Source of the DNA: Lentibacillus cibarius
Lineage (GTDB): Bacteria > Bacillota > Bacilli > Bacillales > Amphibacillaceae
Direction: 5' to 3'
Length of the DNA stretch: 64,000 bases
Assembly (NCBI RefSeq): GCF_005887555.1
Contig: NZ_VCIA01000001.1
Location: 2,480,001-2,544,000, forward strand
This document shows positions 1 to 10,682 of the stretch, one piece after another. Position numbers and translations under genes: made by a program. How positions within the stretch are numbered: position 1 is the stretch's first letter; each line of letters begins with the position of its first letter. The notes beneath the pieces were generated by a model that saw only the letters and a program-made list of their open reading frames with translations, was not told where the DNA came from and did not search any database.

Positions 1-1
1 G

Positions 2-742
2 AATGCGTCAGAATGTGAAACCGCACTTGAACTGATCCAACTCCCGGCTGTTATGAAAACATTGAGCGGAGGATACGACGGCAAAGGACAGCACAAGCTA
101 ACTACTAAAAGTGACATTCCAGAAGCGATGACGTTTGCCGATGAGCATGATGCTTCGATTATTGAGGAATGGATTCCATTCGATAAAGAAATTTCTGTTG
201 TGTTCACACGGGGTCAATCGGGTGAGGTGACATTTTTCCCAATTGGTGAAAATGAGCATAGGAAGCAAATTTTATATAAAACGACTGTCCCGGCATCCAT
301 TAATGAAACCATTTATAACAAGGCACTTGAGGCAGCCAGGGTGATTGCTGATAAACTGGAAGTGATCGGTACGTTTGCCGTTGAGATGTTCGTAAAAGGT
401 GACGACGTATACGTGAATGAAATGGCACCGCGTCCGCATAATTCCGGGCACTACACGATCGAGGGTTGTAATGTGTCACAATTTCTGCAGCATATCCGAG
501 CTGTTTGCGGACTACCATTATTGCCTGTCAAACTGCTGCATCCGACGGTGATGGTCAATCTACTTGGCGAGGAAGCTGGGAATGCATTGGCAAAAAGGTC
601 CATATGGCAACATGGATTTGTTCATTTTTACGGAAAAGAAACGGTGAAGGCTAAACGAAAAATGGGACATATTACGTTTACAGGTGAAACATTGGATGAA
701 GTCAACCATAGAATTGCCGCATACGAGGAGGAAGAAGAATGA
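2..742 (+). CDS. purK: PurK, N5-carboxyaminoimidazole ribonucleotide synthase (5' truncated)
   Basis: ATP-grasp enzyme converting AIR, bicarbonate and ATP to N5-CAIR in purine synthesis. The window opens inside the gene: the frame is open from base 2 and the start codon lies upstream. About 246 C-terminal residues are present, against roughly 375-380 in the family. The visible part begins just before the ATP-grasp motif [13 protein letters not shown] and carries the metal and substrate segment [15 protein letters not shown], diagnostic of PurK. The ATG at base 53 is internal (that Met is part of the conserved motif), not the start. The last codons overlap purB by four bases (ATGA), so the genes are co-transcribed and probably translationally coupled. 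Confidence 0.95.
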   Translation, partial: NASECETALELIQLPAVMKTLSGGYDGKGQHKLTTKSDIPEAMTFADEHDASIIEEWIPFDKEISVVFTRGQSGEVTFFPIGENEHRKQILYKTTVPASINETIYNKALEAARVIADKLEVIGTFAVEMFVKGDDVYVNEMAPRPHNSGHYTIEGCNVSQFLQHIRAVCGLPLLPVKLLHPTVMVNLLGEEAGNALAKRSIWQHGFVHFYGKETVKAKRKMGHITFTGETLDEVNHRIAAYEEEEE

Positions 743-2043
743 TTGATCGCTATACACGAGAAGAAATGGGCACCATCTGGACGGAAGAAAATAAATATAA
801 AGCGTGGTTGGAAGTAGAAATACTTGCTTGTGAAGCATGGAGTGAGCTTGGCGCTATCCCACCTGCAGACGTGGAGATGATTCGTCGAAATGCTTCCTTT
901 GATGTGGAACGGATTCAAGAGATCGAACAGGAAACAAGGCATGATGTCATTGCCTTTACTCGTGCAGTTTCCGAATCGCTCGGTGAGGAGCGCAAATGGG
1001 TGCATTACGGACTCACTTCAACCGACGTCGTGGATACGGCGCAGTCTTATTTGCTAAAACAGGCGAATGACATCCTGCGAAACGACTTGCATCAGTTTAT
1101 TGATGTCCTCAAGGATAGGGCCATCGAACATAAATATACCGTTATGATGGGGCGGACCCATGGTGTTCATGCGGAGCCAACAACATTCGGGCTGAAACTT
1201 GCACTCTGGTATGAAGAAATGAAACGACACCTGGAACGTTTTGAATTGGCGGCAAAAAACATTGAATTTGGCAAATTGTCCGGTGCTGTCGGTACTTATG
1301 CGAATATTGATCCGTATGTGGAGGAGTATGTGTGCAAGCAAATTGGGCTTTCGCCTGCACCGGTATCAACACAAACACTCCAGCGTGATCGGCATGCAGC
1401 ATATGTTTCCGCACTGGCGCTTATTGCTGCTTCGATTGAAAAGTTTGCCACCGAAATCCGTGGTCTGCAAAAAACGGAAACACGTGAGGTGGAAGAGTTT
1501 TTTGCGAAAGGGCAGAAGGGATCATCAGCCATGCCGCATAAGCGCAACCCAATTGGCTCCGAAAATATGACCGGCATAGCGCGGGTGTTGCGTGGCCACA
1601 TGGTGACAGCAGCGGAGAATGTAGCCCTCTGGCATGAGCGTGATATATCCCATTCATCGGCTGAACGGATTATTTTGCCGGATGCTACAACGGCGCTTAA
1701 CTACATGCTGCATCGTTTTACTAGTATTGTTCGCAATTTAACGGTCTTTCCTGAACATATGCGCGCGAACATGGATAAGACGTATGGCGTCATTTTCTCC
1801 CAACGTGTCCTCCTTGCCCTCGTGGAAAAAGGAATGCCGCGGGAAGAAGCATATGACCTTGTTCAGCCCAAAGCGATGGAAGCATGGGAGACAGGCACAC
1901 ATTTCAAACAGCTGGTCAAGGCGGATGAACAAGTTTCTTCCCGGTTGACACAGGAAGAATTGGATCAGTGCTTTGATCATACGTACCACTTAAAAAATGT
2001 AGATGCCATATTCCGCCGCATCGGATTGGAGGATGAACAATGA
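739..2043 (+). CDS. purB: PurB, adenylosuccinate lyase
   Basis: Catalyses two beta-eliminations that release fumarate: SAICAR to AICAR, and adenylosuccinate to AMP. The 434 residues match the usual Bacillus length. The fumarase/aspartase signature [11 protein letters not shown] lies near residues 259-270, the catalytic-histidine segment [14 protein letters not shown] near 137-150, and [11 protein letters not shown] follows the signature. The start overlaps the end of purK (ATGA) and sits behind a purine-rich GAGGAGGAAGAAGA ribosome binding site; the end overlaps purC by four bases. No odd features. Confidence 0.97.
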   Translation: MIDRYTREEMGTIWTEENKYKAWLEVEILACEAWSELGAIPPADVEMIRRNASFDVERIQEIEQETRHDVIAFTRAVSESLGEERKWVHYGLTSTDVVDTAQSYLLKQANDILRNDLHQFIDVLKDRAIEHKYTVMMGRTHGVHAEPTTFGLKLALWYEEMKRHLERFELAAKNIEFGKLSGAVGTYANIDPYVEEYVCKQIGLSPAPVSTQTLQRDRHAAYVSALALIAASIEKFATEIRGLQKTETREVEEFFAKGQKGSSAMPHKRNPIGSENMTGIARVLRGHMVTAAENVALWHERDISHSSAERIILPDATTALNYMLHRFTSIVRNLTVFPEHMRANMDKTYGVIFSQRVLLALVEKGMPREEAYDLVQPKAMEAWETGTHFKQLVKADEQVSSRLTQEELDQCFDHTYHLKNVDAIFRRIGLEDEQ

Positions 2044-2753
2044 AAGGTAAGCTGCTGTATGAAGGAAAGGCGAAACGTGTCTATCAGGCTGACGGACAGC
2101 CGGGGAAGCTAGTGCTGGAATATAAAAATGATGTTACGGCATTCAACGGGGAGAAAAAGGATATGCTCCCCGGCAAGGCCGATCTTAACAATGCTATTTC
2201 GTCCCATATCTTCCATGAGCTGAATGACCGGGGGATTCGGACACATTTTATAGAAAAAGTTTCAGCAACGGAGCAGCTCGTTCATGCATCTGAAATTATT
2301 CCGCTCGAGGTCGTTGTCAGAAATATTACAGCAGGGAGCATTGCTAAACGGTTGGGAATTCAGGCAGGAACACCGCTCACCCCACCAATTATTGAACTGT
2401 TTTATAAAAATGATGATTTGAACGATCCACTTATTAATGACGATCATGCCATGTTTTTAAGTGATGTAAATCAACCGGAACTAAACGACATAAAAACGCA
2501 GGCATTGGAAATCAACCGGCAGCTGATTAAGCTGTTTACTGATGTTGGTATTGAGCTGGTCGATTTTAAATTGGAATTCGGCCGACTGTCGGATGGCAGT
2601 GTTGTCCTATCTGATGAAATATCCCCGGACACATGCCGGCTTTGGGATATACAAACTCGGGAAAACCTTGATAAAGATGTGTTTCGCAACGGAACCGGAA
2701 ATTTGCTGGAAGTCTATGAAAAATTAATGACCCGACTGGAGGAAGCACGATGA
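2040..2753 (+). CDS. purC: PurC, SAICAR synthetase
   Basis: Phosphoribosylaminoimidazole-succinocarboxamide synthase: ligates aspartate to CAIR using ATP. It has 237 residues, normal for the single-domain bacterial enzyme. The N-terminal nucleotide-binding motif [10 protein letters not shown] is at residues 5-14 and the C-terminal signature [14 protein letters not shown] near 190-203. It overlaps purB by four bases upstream and purS by four bases downstream. Confidence 0.97.
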   Translation: MKGKLLYEGKAKRVYQADGQPGKLVLEYKNDVTAFNGEKKDMLPGKADLNNAISSHIFHELNDRGIRTHFIEKVSATEQLVHASEIIPLEVVVRNITAGSIAKRLGIQAGTPLTPPIIELFYKNDDLNDPLINDDHAMFLSDVNQPELNDIKTQALEINRQLIKLFTDVGIELVDFKLEFGRLSDGSVVLSDEISPDTCRLWDIQTRENLDKDVFRNGTGNLLEVYEKLMTRLEEAR

Positions 2754-3001
2754 AAAAAGTAACAATCCATATCGCGTTAAAGCAGGGAGTACTTGATCCA
2801 CAAGGCCAGACGATTCAGACATCGCTTCATTCGCTTGGATTTACGGAAGTGGAGGAAGTGCGTACAGGTAAGACGGTCGAGCTGTTTTTGGAAGACAGCG
2901 CTGATATCGAAGCGCGTGTTCATGAGATGTGTGACAAACTTCTGGCCAATCCAGTTATCGAGGATTATTCATTAGAAGTGGAGGAGGCGCTGCGTACATG
3001 A
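2750..3001 (+). CDS. purS: PurS, FGAM synthase small structural subunit
   Basis: An 83-residue subunit that bridges PurQ and PurL in the three-part FGAM synthase of Gram-positive bacteria. The start [19 protein letters not shown] is typical of PurS. It sits between purC and purQ with four-base overlaps on both sides, the order seen in Bacillus. It has no catalytic residues of its own; its family role is to let ammonia pass between PurQ and PurL. Confidence 0.96.
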   Translation: MKKVTIHIALKQGVLDPQGQTIQTSLHSLGFTEVEEVRTGKTVELFLEDSADIEARVHEMCDKLLANPVIEDYSLEVEEALRT

Positions 3002-3681
3002 AATTCGCTGTTGTTGTGTTTCCAGGATCCAATTGTGACCGTGATATGTACCATGTTGTCAAAGATGTGCTGCAGGAGGACGCAGCGCTTGTCTGGCATG
3101 AAACTGGTAATCTAGAAAACTATGACGCTATTTTGTTGCCTGGTGGTTTTTCTTATGGAGACTACCTTCGTTCGGGGGCCGTCGCCGCTGCATCAGATAT
3201 GATGAGCCAGGTGAAAAAGCAGGCAGAACAGGGTAAGCCGGTACTCGGTGTTTGCAATGGGTTTCAAGTTTTATTGGAAGCCGGACTGTTGCCGGGAGCG
3301 ATGCTTCCTAATAAGCATCTTGCCTTTATGTGTCACCAGGAACCGTTGGAAGTAACGAACAATCAGACGTTATTTACAACCGGATATGAACAAGGAGAAG
3401 TTGTTCATTTTCCGATTGCCCACGGGGAAGGGAATTATTATTGCGATGACGAGACAATGGCTGCCCTACAAGCGAACAATCAAATCGTCTTCACGTATAA
3501 GCAGAACCCAAATGGATCGGCGGGCGATATTGCCGGGATTGTCAATGAACAGGGGAATGTCCTTGGCATGATGCCCCATCCGGAACGTGCTTCAGAAGCA
3601 ATTCTGGGCAGCGATGATGGAATTCGGCTGTTTCAGTCATTGATTAAAAATTGGAGGGACGCCTATGCTATCAACGTATGA
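2998..3681 (+). CDS. purQ: PurQ, FGAM synthase glutaminase subunit
   Basis: Class I glutamine amidotransferase that supplies ammonia to PurL. It has 227 residues, with the nucleophile Cys86 in GVCNGFQVL and the partner residues His194 and Glu196 in PHPERA; the oxyanion region [15 protein letters not shown] is also present. It overlaps purS by four bases. Its 3' end overlaps the purL start by 17 bases, so the two chains are probably made by coupled translation. Confidence 0.97.
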   Translation: MKFAVVVFPGSNCDRDMYHVVKDVLQEDAALVWHETGNLENYDAILLPGGFSYGDYLRSGAVAAASDMMSQVKKQAEQGKPVLGVCNGFQVLLEAGLLPGAMLPNKHLAFMCHQEPLEVTNNQTLFTTGYEQGEVVHFPIAHGEGNYYCDDETMAALQANNQIVFTYKQNPNGSAGDIAGIVNEQGNVLGMMPHPERASEAILGSDDGIRLFQSLIKNWRDAYAINV

Positions 3682-5893
3682 GCCGGCACCGGAAAGAATT
3701 GAACAAGAGGCATTGTATCTCGAGCTGGGGTTAAGCGAGGATGAATATAAACGCGTCAAGAATATATTGGGACGGCGCCCGAACATGACTGAAGCAGGAA
3801 TTTTTGCCGTCATGTGGTCGGAACATTGCAGCTACAAAACGTCCAAACCATTGCTGAAGAAATTCCCGTCTGATGGGCCGCACGTTCTTCAGGGTCCTGG
3901 TGAAGGTGCTGGCGTTGTCGATATCGGTGATGGGCAGGCAGCGGTATTCAAGATTGAAAGTCATAATCATCCGTCAGCTGTTGAGCCGTATCAAGGTGCG
4001 GCAACTGGTGTCGGTGGTATTATCCGGGATGTGTTTTCCATGGGAGCACGGCCGATTGCCTTGATGAATTCATTACGATTCGGAAATCTTGGAACAGAAC
4101 GAGTGAACTATTTATTTGAGGAAGTGGTTCATGGGATTGCCGGGTATGGCAACTGTGTAGGTGTTCCAACCGTTGGCGGTGAAGTACAATTTGATGAAAG
4201 TTACGAAGACAATCCGCTCGTTAATGCGATGTGCATTGGACTCATTAACCACGAGGATATGCAGAAAGGAATTGCTGCAGGAACGGGAAATACGGTCATC
4301 TATGCTGGGGCGCCAACCGGCCGCGATGGTATTCATGGTGCCACATTTGCCTCAGGTGATCTAGCAGATGACTCAGATAAGGATCGGCCGTCGGTTCAGG
4401 TTGGTGACCCATTTATGGAAAAATTGCTAATCGAAGCATGCCTGGAAGTAATCCACTCTGATGCGCTTGTTGGGATGCAGGATATGGGCGCTGCAGGCCT
4501 AACGTCATCCGCAAGTGAGATGGCCAGTAAAGCGGGAACGGGAATGACGATGAATCTGGATTTGGTTCCACAGCGTGAACAGCATATGAGCGCGTATGAA
4601 TTAATGCTTTCTGAATCACAAGAACGCATGCTGCTTGTGGTGAAACAAGGACGCGAGCAGGAAATTATAGATGTGTTTACAAAATACGGACTCGAAGCGG
4701 TAGCAGTCGGAGAAGTGACGGAAGACAAATCATTTCGCCTGCTGCAACACGATGAGATTGTGGCGGCTATTCCGGTTGATGCCCTTGCCGAGGAGGCACC
4801 GGTATACCATATGCCGTCAAAAGAAGCGTCGTACGTACGAGAATTTCAGAAAATGGAGAATAAAACACCAGATGTAAGCGATCATACGGCTATGCTGAAA
4901 CAAATATTGCAGGAGCCAACCATTGCAAGTAAGGAATATGTGTATGACCAGTATGATTCCATGGTACAGACAAATACAGTTGTCAAACCTGGGTCAGATG
5001 CAGCCGTCATTCGGGTGAAAGGAACGGATAAGGCACTTGCTATGACAACCGATTGTAATTCTCGCTACATTTACTTGGACCCGGAAACGGGCGGAAAAAT
5101 AGCTGTTGCGGAAGCCGCACGGAATATCGTGTGTTCCGGTGCACGCCCGCTCGGATTGACTGATGGGCTGAACTACGGTAACCCGACAAATCCGGAAGTT
5201 TTCTGGCAGATGGAAAAGAGTGTGGAAGGAATGAGTGAAGCGGCAAACACGCTTGCAACGCCTGTCATTAGCGGGAATGTATCCCTATACAACCAGTCTA
5301 AAGGCAAATCGATTTTTCCGACACCGGTTGTAGGCATGGTTGGTTTGGTAGCATCACTTGACCATATTACGCCGAGTTTTTTCCAAGAAACAGGCGATTT
5401 GATTTACTTGATTGGCGAAACAAAGCCTGAGTTCGGAGGCAGTCAACTACAGAAGATTATTTCCGGAACATATGAAGGTAAAGCACCTGCGATAGATTTA
5501 CAAGTAGAGTCCGAGCGGCAGCAGCAATTACTGGAAGCCATCGAGCAGGGACTCGTCCAGTCTGCACATGACCTGGCTGAAGGTGGGTTGGCCACAGCAC
5601 TTGCTGAATCAGTATTCAACGGAAAAGGACTTGGCGTTAAAGCATCATTAACAGGGGATCCAACCGTTGCCCTTTTTAGTGAATCCCAATCCCGGTTCCT
5701 TGTCTCAGTACGGCCGGAAAATAAAGATTTATTTGAAAAAACAGTAGCCGCTGCAAACCATATCGGAACGGTAACAGCAGACAGCAAGTTTGTAATAGAT
5801 GTTAATGGGATGAAACAGGTGGAGGAAGATGCAAGCGTACTTCATAACCTCTGGAAAGGAGCAATTCCATGCTTGCTGAACAAAAAGGTATAA
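3665..5893 (+). CDS. purL: PurL, FGAM synthase large subunit
   Basis: ATP-dependent FGAR to FGAM conversion, using ammonia from PurQ. The 742 residues are the normal length for the small Bacillus-type PurL, which lacks the fused glutaminase domain of enterobacterial PurL. Visible motifs are [18 protein letters not shown] (N-terminal catalytic His region), [13 protein letters not shown] (nucleotide site), the [15 protein letters not shown] loop, and the second AIRS-like repeat with [14 protein letters not shown]. The ATG lies inside purQ and a GGAGG sits a few bases before it. The 3' end overlaps purF by 25 bases. Confidence 0.97.
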   Translation: MLSTYEPAPERIEQEALYLELGLSEDEYKRVKNILGRRPNMTEAGIFAVMWSEHCSYKTSKPLLKKFPSDGPHVLQGPGEGAGVVDIGDGQAAVFKIESHNHPSAVEPYQGAATGVGGIIRDVFSMGARPIALMNSLRFGNLGTERVNYLFEEVVHGIAGYGNCVGVPTVGGEVQFDESYEDNPLVNAMCIGLINHEDMQKGIAAGTGNTVIYAGAPTGRDGIHGATFASGDLADDSDKDRPSVQVGDPFMEKLLIEACLEVIHSDALVGMQDMGAAGLTSSASEMASKAGTGMTMNLDLVPQREQHMSAYELMLSESQERMLLVVKQGREQEIIDVFTKYGLEAVAVGEVTEDKSFRLLQHDEIVAAIPVDALAEEAPVYHMPSKEASYVREFQKMENKTPDVSDHTAMLKQILQEPTIASKEYVYDQYDSMVQTNTVVKPGSDAAVIRVKGTDKALAMTTDCNSRYIYLDPETGGKIAVAEAARNIVCSGARPLGLTDGLNYGNPTNPEVFWQMEKSVEGMSEAANTLATPVISGNVSLYNQSKGKSIFPTPVVGMVGLVASLDHITPSFFQETGDLIYLIGETKPEFGGSQLQKIISGTYEGKAPAIDLQVESERQQQLLEAIEQGLVQSAHDLAEGGLATALAESVFNGKGLGVKASLTGDPTVALFSESQSRFLVSVRPENKDLFEKTVAAANHIGTVTADSKFVIDVNGMKQVEEDASVLHNLWKGAIPCLLNKKV

Positions 5894-7278
5894 ATGAAGA
5901 ATGTGGTGTATTCGGTATTTGGGGGCATGATAAAGCGGCGGAATTGACGTATTACGGTCTTCACGCGATGCAGCACCGTGGACAGGATGGTGCCGGCGTC
6001 GTTGTTAATAATGGTAATTGCCTAACCTCCCATAAAGGGTTAGGCCTTGTCAATGACGTATTTAAATACGCTCCTTTTCATGAGCTAACTGGTGACGCTG
6101 CAGTCGGTCATGTACGAAATGCCACAGAGGGAAGCAACGTGTACGAAAATGTGCAGCCGCTCTTATTCCAATCACAGATGAAAAGTATGGCGCTTGCTCA
6201 TAACGGTAATCTCATGAATACCGATCGTCTTCGTAATGAATTAGAAAGCCAGGGCAGTATCCTCCAGACTTCCTCCGATACGGAAGTGCTTGCCCATCTG
6301 ATTAAACGCAGCGGTATGGAGGTCAATGAACAATCGCTTGCTGCTGCACTTAATCAAACTACTGGTGCCTACAGTTTTTTGGTCATGACGGATGACAAAA
6401 TGTATGCTGCACTGGACCCGAGTGGTATCAGACCGTTATCGATTGGCCGAATTGGCGATGCCTACGTGGTTGCATCCGAGTCGTGTGCGTTTGATCAGAT
6501 AGGCGCTACCTTTGAACGGGAAGTTTTGCCGGGGGAATTGATAACGATCAGTTCGCATGGAATGGAGTCCACCCGCTTTGCCATCAGGGGCCAGCGGAAG
6601 ATGTGTGCCATGGAGTATGTTTATCTGTCAAGACCAGACAGTAATGTTAACCGGGTAAATGTTCATGCGTCACGAAAACAAATGGGAAAAGAATTGGCGC
6701 AAGAATCTCCAGCAGATGCAGATATCGTGATTGGTGTACCTGATTCAAGTATATCAGCTGCGATTGGATTTGCTGAAGAAAGCGGCTTGCCCTACGAAAT
6801 GGGGATTATCAAAAATCGCTACGTTGGGAGAACATTTATACAGCCGTCCCAAGAGCTACGTGAGCAAGGTGTGAAATTAAAGCTTGCACCAGTAAGGGGG
6901 ATGGTGGAAGGTAAGCGGGTTGTCATGATTGATGACTCCATTGTACGCGGGACGACAAGCAAACGAATTGTGCAGATGCTGAAAAATGCGGGAGCAGCTG
7001 AAGTACACGTCCGTATTGCATCACCGCCGATTGAGCATCCGTGCTGGTACGGTATTGATATGTCAACGTACGAGGAACTGATTGCGGCAAATCATTCACT
7101 AGATGAGATTCGAGATACGATTGAAGCAGACAGCCTGGCATTTTTGTCAGAATCCGGTCTGGAACAGGCAATCGTCAGAGACAAAACCATTCATCAAGGA
7201 ATTTGTACCGCATGCATGACAGGCGAGTACCCGGTAATGCAGGACAAAGAAAAGGCATTAGCTCACAAGAAGTCTTAA
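5869..7278 (+). CDS. purF: PurF, amidophosphoribosyltransferase
   Basis: First committed enzyme of purine synthesis: PRPP plus glutamine to phosphoribosylamine. It has 469 residues. An 11-residue propeptide ([11 protein letters not shown]) precedes the N-terminal nucleophile Cys12 in CGVFGIWGH, as in the B. subtilis enzyme, where the propeptide is removed. The PRPP-binding motif [16 protein letters not shown] is near residues 350-365. Four cysteines (246, 392, 446, 449) fit the 4Fe-4S ligand pattern of the Gram-positive form. The start overlaps purL by 25 bases, and GGAG in AAAGGAGCAATTCC lies 8-10 bases before it. Confidence 0.97.
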   Translation: MLAEQKGINEECGVFGIWGHDKAAELTYYGLHAMQHRGQDGAGVVVNNGNCLTSHKGLGLVNDVFKYAPFHELTGDAAVGHVRNATEGSNVYENVQPLLFQSQMKSMALAHNGNLMNTDRLRNELESQGSILQTSSDTEVLAHLIKRSGMEVNEQSLAAALNQTTGAYSFLVMTDDKMYAALDPSGIRPLSIGRIGDAYVVASESCAFDQIGATFEREVLPGELITISSHGMESTRFAIRGQRKMCAMEYVYLSRPDSNVNRVNVHASRKQMGKELAQESPADADIVIGVPDSSISAAIGFAEESGLPYEMGIIKNRYVGRTFIQPSQELREQGVKLKLAPVRGMVEGKRVVMIDDSIVRGTTSKRIVQMLKNAGAAEVHVRIASPPIEHPCWYGIDMSTYEELIAANHSLDEIRDTIEADSLAFLSESGLEQAIVRDKTIHQGICTACMTGEYPVMQDKEKALAHKKS

Positions 7279-7294
7279 AGAAGGGATGTCAGCA

Positions 7295-8314
7295 ATGGAG
7301 AACACGTACAAGGCAGCTGGTGTGGATGTGGAACAAGGATATGAGGCCGTCAGACGGATGAAAAGACATGTCGCCAAAACGGCACGGCCGGAAATGTTGG
7401 ATGAAATCGGTGCATTTGCTGGTCTCTTTGATTTATCATCATTCAACTATCAGGAACCGGTGTTAGTTTCCGGTACAGACGGTGTCGGTACAAAATTGAA
7501 ACTCGCAGCCGAGATGCAAAAACACGATACAGTTGGCATTGATCTAGTTGCGATGTGTGTAAATGATATTGTCGCACAAGGTGCACAGCCGTTATTTTTC
7601 CTGGATTATATAGCATGCGGAAAGACGGATCCGGCCCTGATTGAACAAGTCGTTGCCGGTATTTCCCAAGGGTGCATAGATGCAGGTGCGGGTCTAATTG
7701 GTGGCGAAACAGCAGAAATGCCTGGTATGTATCAGGATGATGAATATGATTTGGCCGGATTTACGGTTGGCATCGCTGAAAAGTCACAACTCGTGACCGG
7801 TGCATCGATCGCTACGGGTGATACAATCATCGGCTTGACGTCAAGCGGCATTCATTCCAATGGATACTCCCTCGTTAGAAAGCTGGTGGAAGGGCTCGAT
7901 TTTGATAAAATGTATACAGGATTAACGGCCCCGCTCGGGAACACCCTGCTAACCCCAACAAAGATTTATGCCAAATCGGTTGCAGCGGTTATGAAAGAAA
8001 TAAACGTTAAAGGAATCGCACACATAACAGGCGGCGGCTTTCATGAAAACCTTCCCCGTATGATGCCTGAAGGGCTGGGTGCGGAAATAGATGTTTCCAG
8101 CTGGCAGAAACCGGACGTATTTTCGTTTCTACAGCGTGTGGGTGACATTTCCGATGAAGAGATGTACCGCGTTTTTAATATGGGAATCGGCATGGCCATC
8201 GTTGTCGCACCCGAGGAAGCAGACACAGTGCTGCGAATTCTCGAAACACACGGCGAAACGGCTACAGTTATCGGAAAAACAGTGCCGGAAGAAGGAGTGC
8301 ATTTGCTGCCATGA
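7295..8314 (+). CDS. purM: PurM, AIR synthetase
   Basis: Phosphoribosylformylglycinamidine cyclo-ligase: closes the imidazole ring of FGAM to give AIR. I place the start at the ATG at 7295 ([19 protein letters not shown], 339 residues). The in-frame ATG at 7286 directly abuts the AGAAGGG ribosome binding site and leaves no spacing, while 7295 leaves nine bases. Family motifs are [31 protein letters not shown] and [11 protein letters not shown]. The end overlaps purN by four bases. Confidence 0.95.
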   Translation: MENTYKAAGVDVEQGYEAVRRMKRHVAKTARPEMLDEIGAFAGLFDLSSFNYQEPVLVSGTDGVGTKLKLAAEMQKHDTVGIDLVAMCVNDIVAQGAQPLFFLDYIACGKTDPALIEQVVAGISQGCIDAGAGLIGGETAEMPGMYQDDEYDLAGFTVGIAEKSQLVTGASIATGDTIIGLTSSGIHSNGYSLVRKLVEGLDFDKMYTGLTAPLGNTLLTPTKIYAKSVAAVMKEINVKGIAHITGGGFHENLPRMMPEGLGAEIDVSSWQKPDVFSFLQRVGDISDEEMYRVFNMGIGMAIVVAPEEADTVLRILETHGETATVIGKTVPEEGVHLLP

Positions 8315-8925
8315 CAAACGTACGTGCCGCAGTATTCGCATCCGGGTCCGGTAGTAACTTTCAGGCAATCATGGAAGAAACGAACCTCCCAGTTGACGTG
8401 GTGCTGCTTGTTTGCGACCGGTCTGATGCGGGTGTGATTGCCAAAGCGGAAAAATTCGGAGTCGAGTCGTTAATTTTTGACCCAAAAGCATATGCAGGAA
8501 AAGAAGATTACGAACGTCTGCTAGTTAAAAAACTTCGGGATAGCCAGGTAGAATGGCTATTCTTAGCTGGCTATATGCGTATTGTCGGATCAGTGCTTTT
8601 AACCAATTATGCAGGCAGGATGATAAATATCCATCCGTCTCTGCTTCCGGACTTTCCCGGAAAAGATGCGATTGGCCAAGCGTATACAGCAGGCGTTGAA
8701 ACAACCGGTGTGACCGTTCATTACGTTGATGCGGGCATCGATACAGGCCCGGTTATTGCACAGCAGGAAGTCCCTGTGCACCCGAATGATACAAGGGAAA
8801 CGTTGACAAAGCGTATACAGCAGGTAGAGCACAACCTGTATCCAACAGTCATCCGTCAGCTGCTTGAACAGGAGGATGAACGGGACGCCGGAATTAGCCG
8901 CAACAGCTCTGTTATTGTTGATTGA
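8311..8925 (+). CDS. purN: PurN, GAR formyltransferase
   Basis: Folate-dependent phosphoribosylglycinamide formyltransferase. It has 204 residues, of which about 190 match the family and a short tail follows. Catalytic residues are visible: Asn106 and His108 in [16 protein letters not shown], and Asp140 in [12 protein letters not shown]. The N-terminal [12 protein letters not shown] is the GAR phosphate-binding loop. It overlaps purM by four bases. A 21-bp repeat array begins 14 bases after the stop codon, before purH. Confidence 0.96.
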   Translation: MTNVRAAVFASGSGSNFQAIMEETNLPVDVVLLVCDRSDAGVIAKAEKFGVESLIFDPKAYAGKEDYERLLVKKLRDSQVEWLFLAGYMRIVGSVLLTNYAGRMINIHPSLLPDFPGKDAIGQAYTAGVETTGVTVHYVDAGIDTGPVIAQQEVPVHPNDTRETLTKRIQQVEHNLYPTVIRQLLEQEDERDAGISRNSSVIVD

Positions 8926-9000
8926 TTTGGAAACGGAAACGCCAAAGTTTGGATCAAAAACGCCAAAGTTTGGGACGAAAACGCCAAATGTTGCGTACCG
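8926..9000 (+). repeat. 21-bp period repeat array A1 (purN-purH gap)
   Basis: Three direct repeats with core CGCCA start at 8940, 8961 and 8982, exactly 21 bp apart. Each unit reads roughly AACGCCAAAGTTTGG plus a variable part and contains the dyad CCAAA-G-TTTGG. The array starts 14 bases after the purN stop and precedes purH on the same strand. Similar arrays lie at 30079 and 42792. The array is open in one frame with a seven-residue TPKFGxK pattern, but there is no start or ribosome binding site to suggest a gene. Confidence 0.85.
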
Positions 9001-9062
9001 CCATAAGAATCGGCTACGAATGTTACAGACAAAAGAAAATACGACAAAAGTGAGGAATTATG

Positions 9063-10585
9063 ATGAAACGACGGGTATTGATAAGTGTTTACGATAAGCG
9101 TCATGTTACCGAATTTGCAACAGGTCTTATTGAGATGGGATATGAAATCATTTCAACCGGCGGAACGCTTAAACGGTTGCGAGATGCTGGACTTGACGCC
9201 ATAGCTGTGGAGGATCTGACAGGTTTTTCCGAGATGCTTGATGGCCGTGTGAAGACGTTGCACCCAGCTGTCCAGGCTGGAATTCTGGCCAATCGGGGGC
9301 AGGACTTACATTTGCAACAGCTAGAAGACAGTGGCATTAAACCTATCGATCTAGTAGTGGTCAACCTTTATCCATTTAAACAAACGTTTGATCAACCAGA
9401 TGCGACCGAGCAGACAATTATCGAGAATATTGATATTGGCGGGCCTACCATGCTGCGGGCAGCTGCGAAAAATTTTAACGATGTAGCGGCTGTCGTTGAT
9501 CCTGCAGATTATGAAGCTGTCTTAGATGCCATTCGTAATGACGCACTGGACCGGCCCAAACGCAAAAAGCTGGCTGCAAAAGTATTTCGCCATACGGCCC
9601 AATATGATGCACTGATTGCTAATTATTTCACCGACGAATCGTTCCCGGAACATTATACGGTCACCTATGAAAAGAATCAGACACGAGATACGGCGAGAAT
9701 CCACATCAAGAAGCGGCGTTTTATAAAAATCCATTTGACACACCAATGAGTCTTGCTGCTGCACATCAGTTACACGGTAAGCAGCTATCTTATAACAATA
9801 TTCAGGATGCCAATGCGGCACTAGCTATGATTAATGAGTATCAGGCACCGGCAGCTGTTGCGGTTAAGCACATGAATCCAAGCGGTATCGGGGAGGCAGA
9901 AGATTTAAGCACTGCCTTTTCCAAGGCGTATGCGGCGGATCCGGTTTCTATTTTTGGCGGTATTGTTGCCTGTAACCGCACCGTGGACGCAGAGGTTGCC
10001 AGAAAATTGCGGGAGATTTTTCTAGAGATTGTTATTGCACCTCAATTTACCGAAGATGCGCTGGCGATTTTAACGGAAAAGAAAAATATTCGGTTATTGC
10101 AAGTAGAAATGGATCAAGCCCAGTCAGGCGGCCATCAGCTGATGACTGTTCATGGTGGTGTATTGATTCAGTCGACTGATGATGGATCCCTTTCCGATGA
10201 CCAGCTAATCTACCCGACGGAAAAGCGGCCGACCGACTATGAGCTAACTGATTTGCAGTTCGCATGGAAAGCAGTCAAACATGTTAAATCCAATGCCATT
10301 GTCCTGGCGAAAGATGTGCAGACGATTGGTGTTGGCGCTGGTCAGATGAATCGGGTCGGTGCGGCGGAAATTGCGTTGAAACAGGCCGGAGCTAAGGCTG
10401 AAGGAGCAGTGCTTGCGTCTGATGCATTTTTCCCGATGCCAGACACGGTGGAAGCAGCAGCCAAAGCGGGGATTAGTGCCATCATTCAGCCCGGTGGTTC
10501 GAAGCGAGATCAAGATTCGATTGATATGTGTAACCAATATGGCATTGCGATGGTCTTTACAGGTATGCGGCACTTCAAGCATTGA
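9063..10585 (+). pseudogene. purH: PurH, AICAR transformylase / IMP cyclohydrolase, split by a frameshift
   Basis: The bifunctional enzyme of the last two steps to IMP, in two frames. The N-terminal part (from the ATG at 9063, alternative ATG 9060) carries the MGS-like IMP cyclohydrolase domain: RRVLISVYDKR, STGGTLKRL and GRVKTLHPAVQAG. It leaves frame after YEKNQ at 9680. The next frame resumes from 9683 with TRYGENPHQEAAFYKNPFDT, the expected conserved block, and runs to 10585 through the transformylase domain (AVKHMNPSG, SDAFFPMPDT, QPGGSKRDQDS). One missing base between 9680 and 9683 explains everything; the repaired length is about 508 residues, normal for PurH. Because purH sits in an otherwise intact operon, a sequencing or assembly error is at least as likely as true loss. 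Confidence 0.9.
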
Positions 10586-10682
10586 TGTGCAACGTTCATT
10601 CTTGAATCATACGTAAAATTACTTTGTCCGTTAAACAGTTAATATTATCAGAAAAACCCTAATGATGGAAGGTGTGTTTTGA

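Noticed and set aside
8864-9097. Open frame encoding TPKFGxK heptads across the 21-bp array
   Set aside because: It overlaps purN out of frame and has no start signal. The same frame is open in the other CGCCA arrays simply because the unit is 21 bp.
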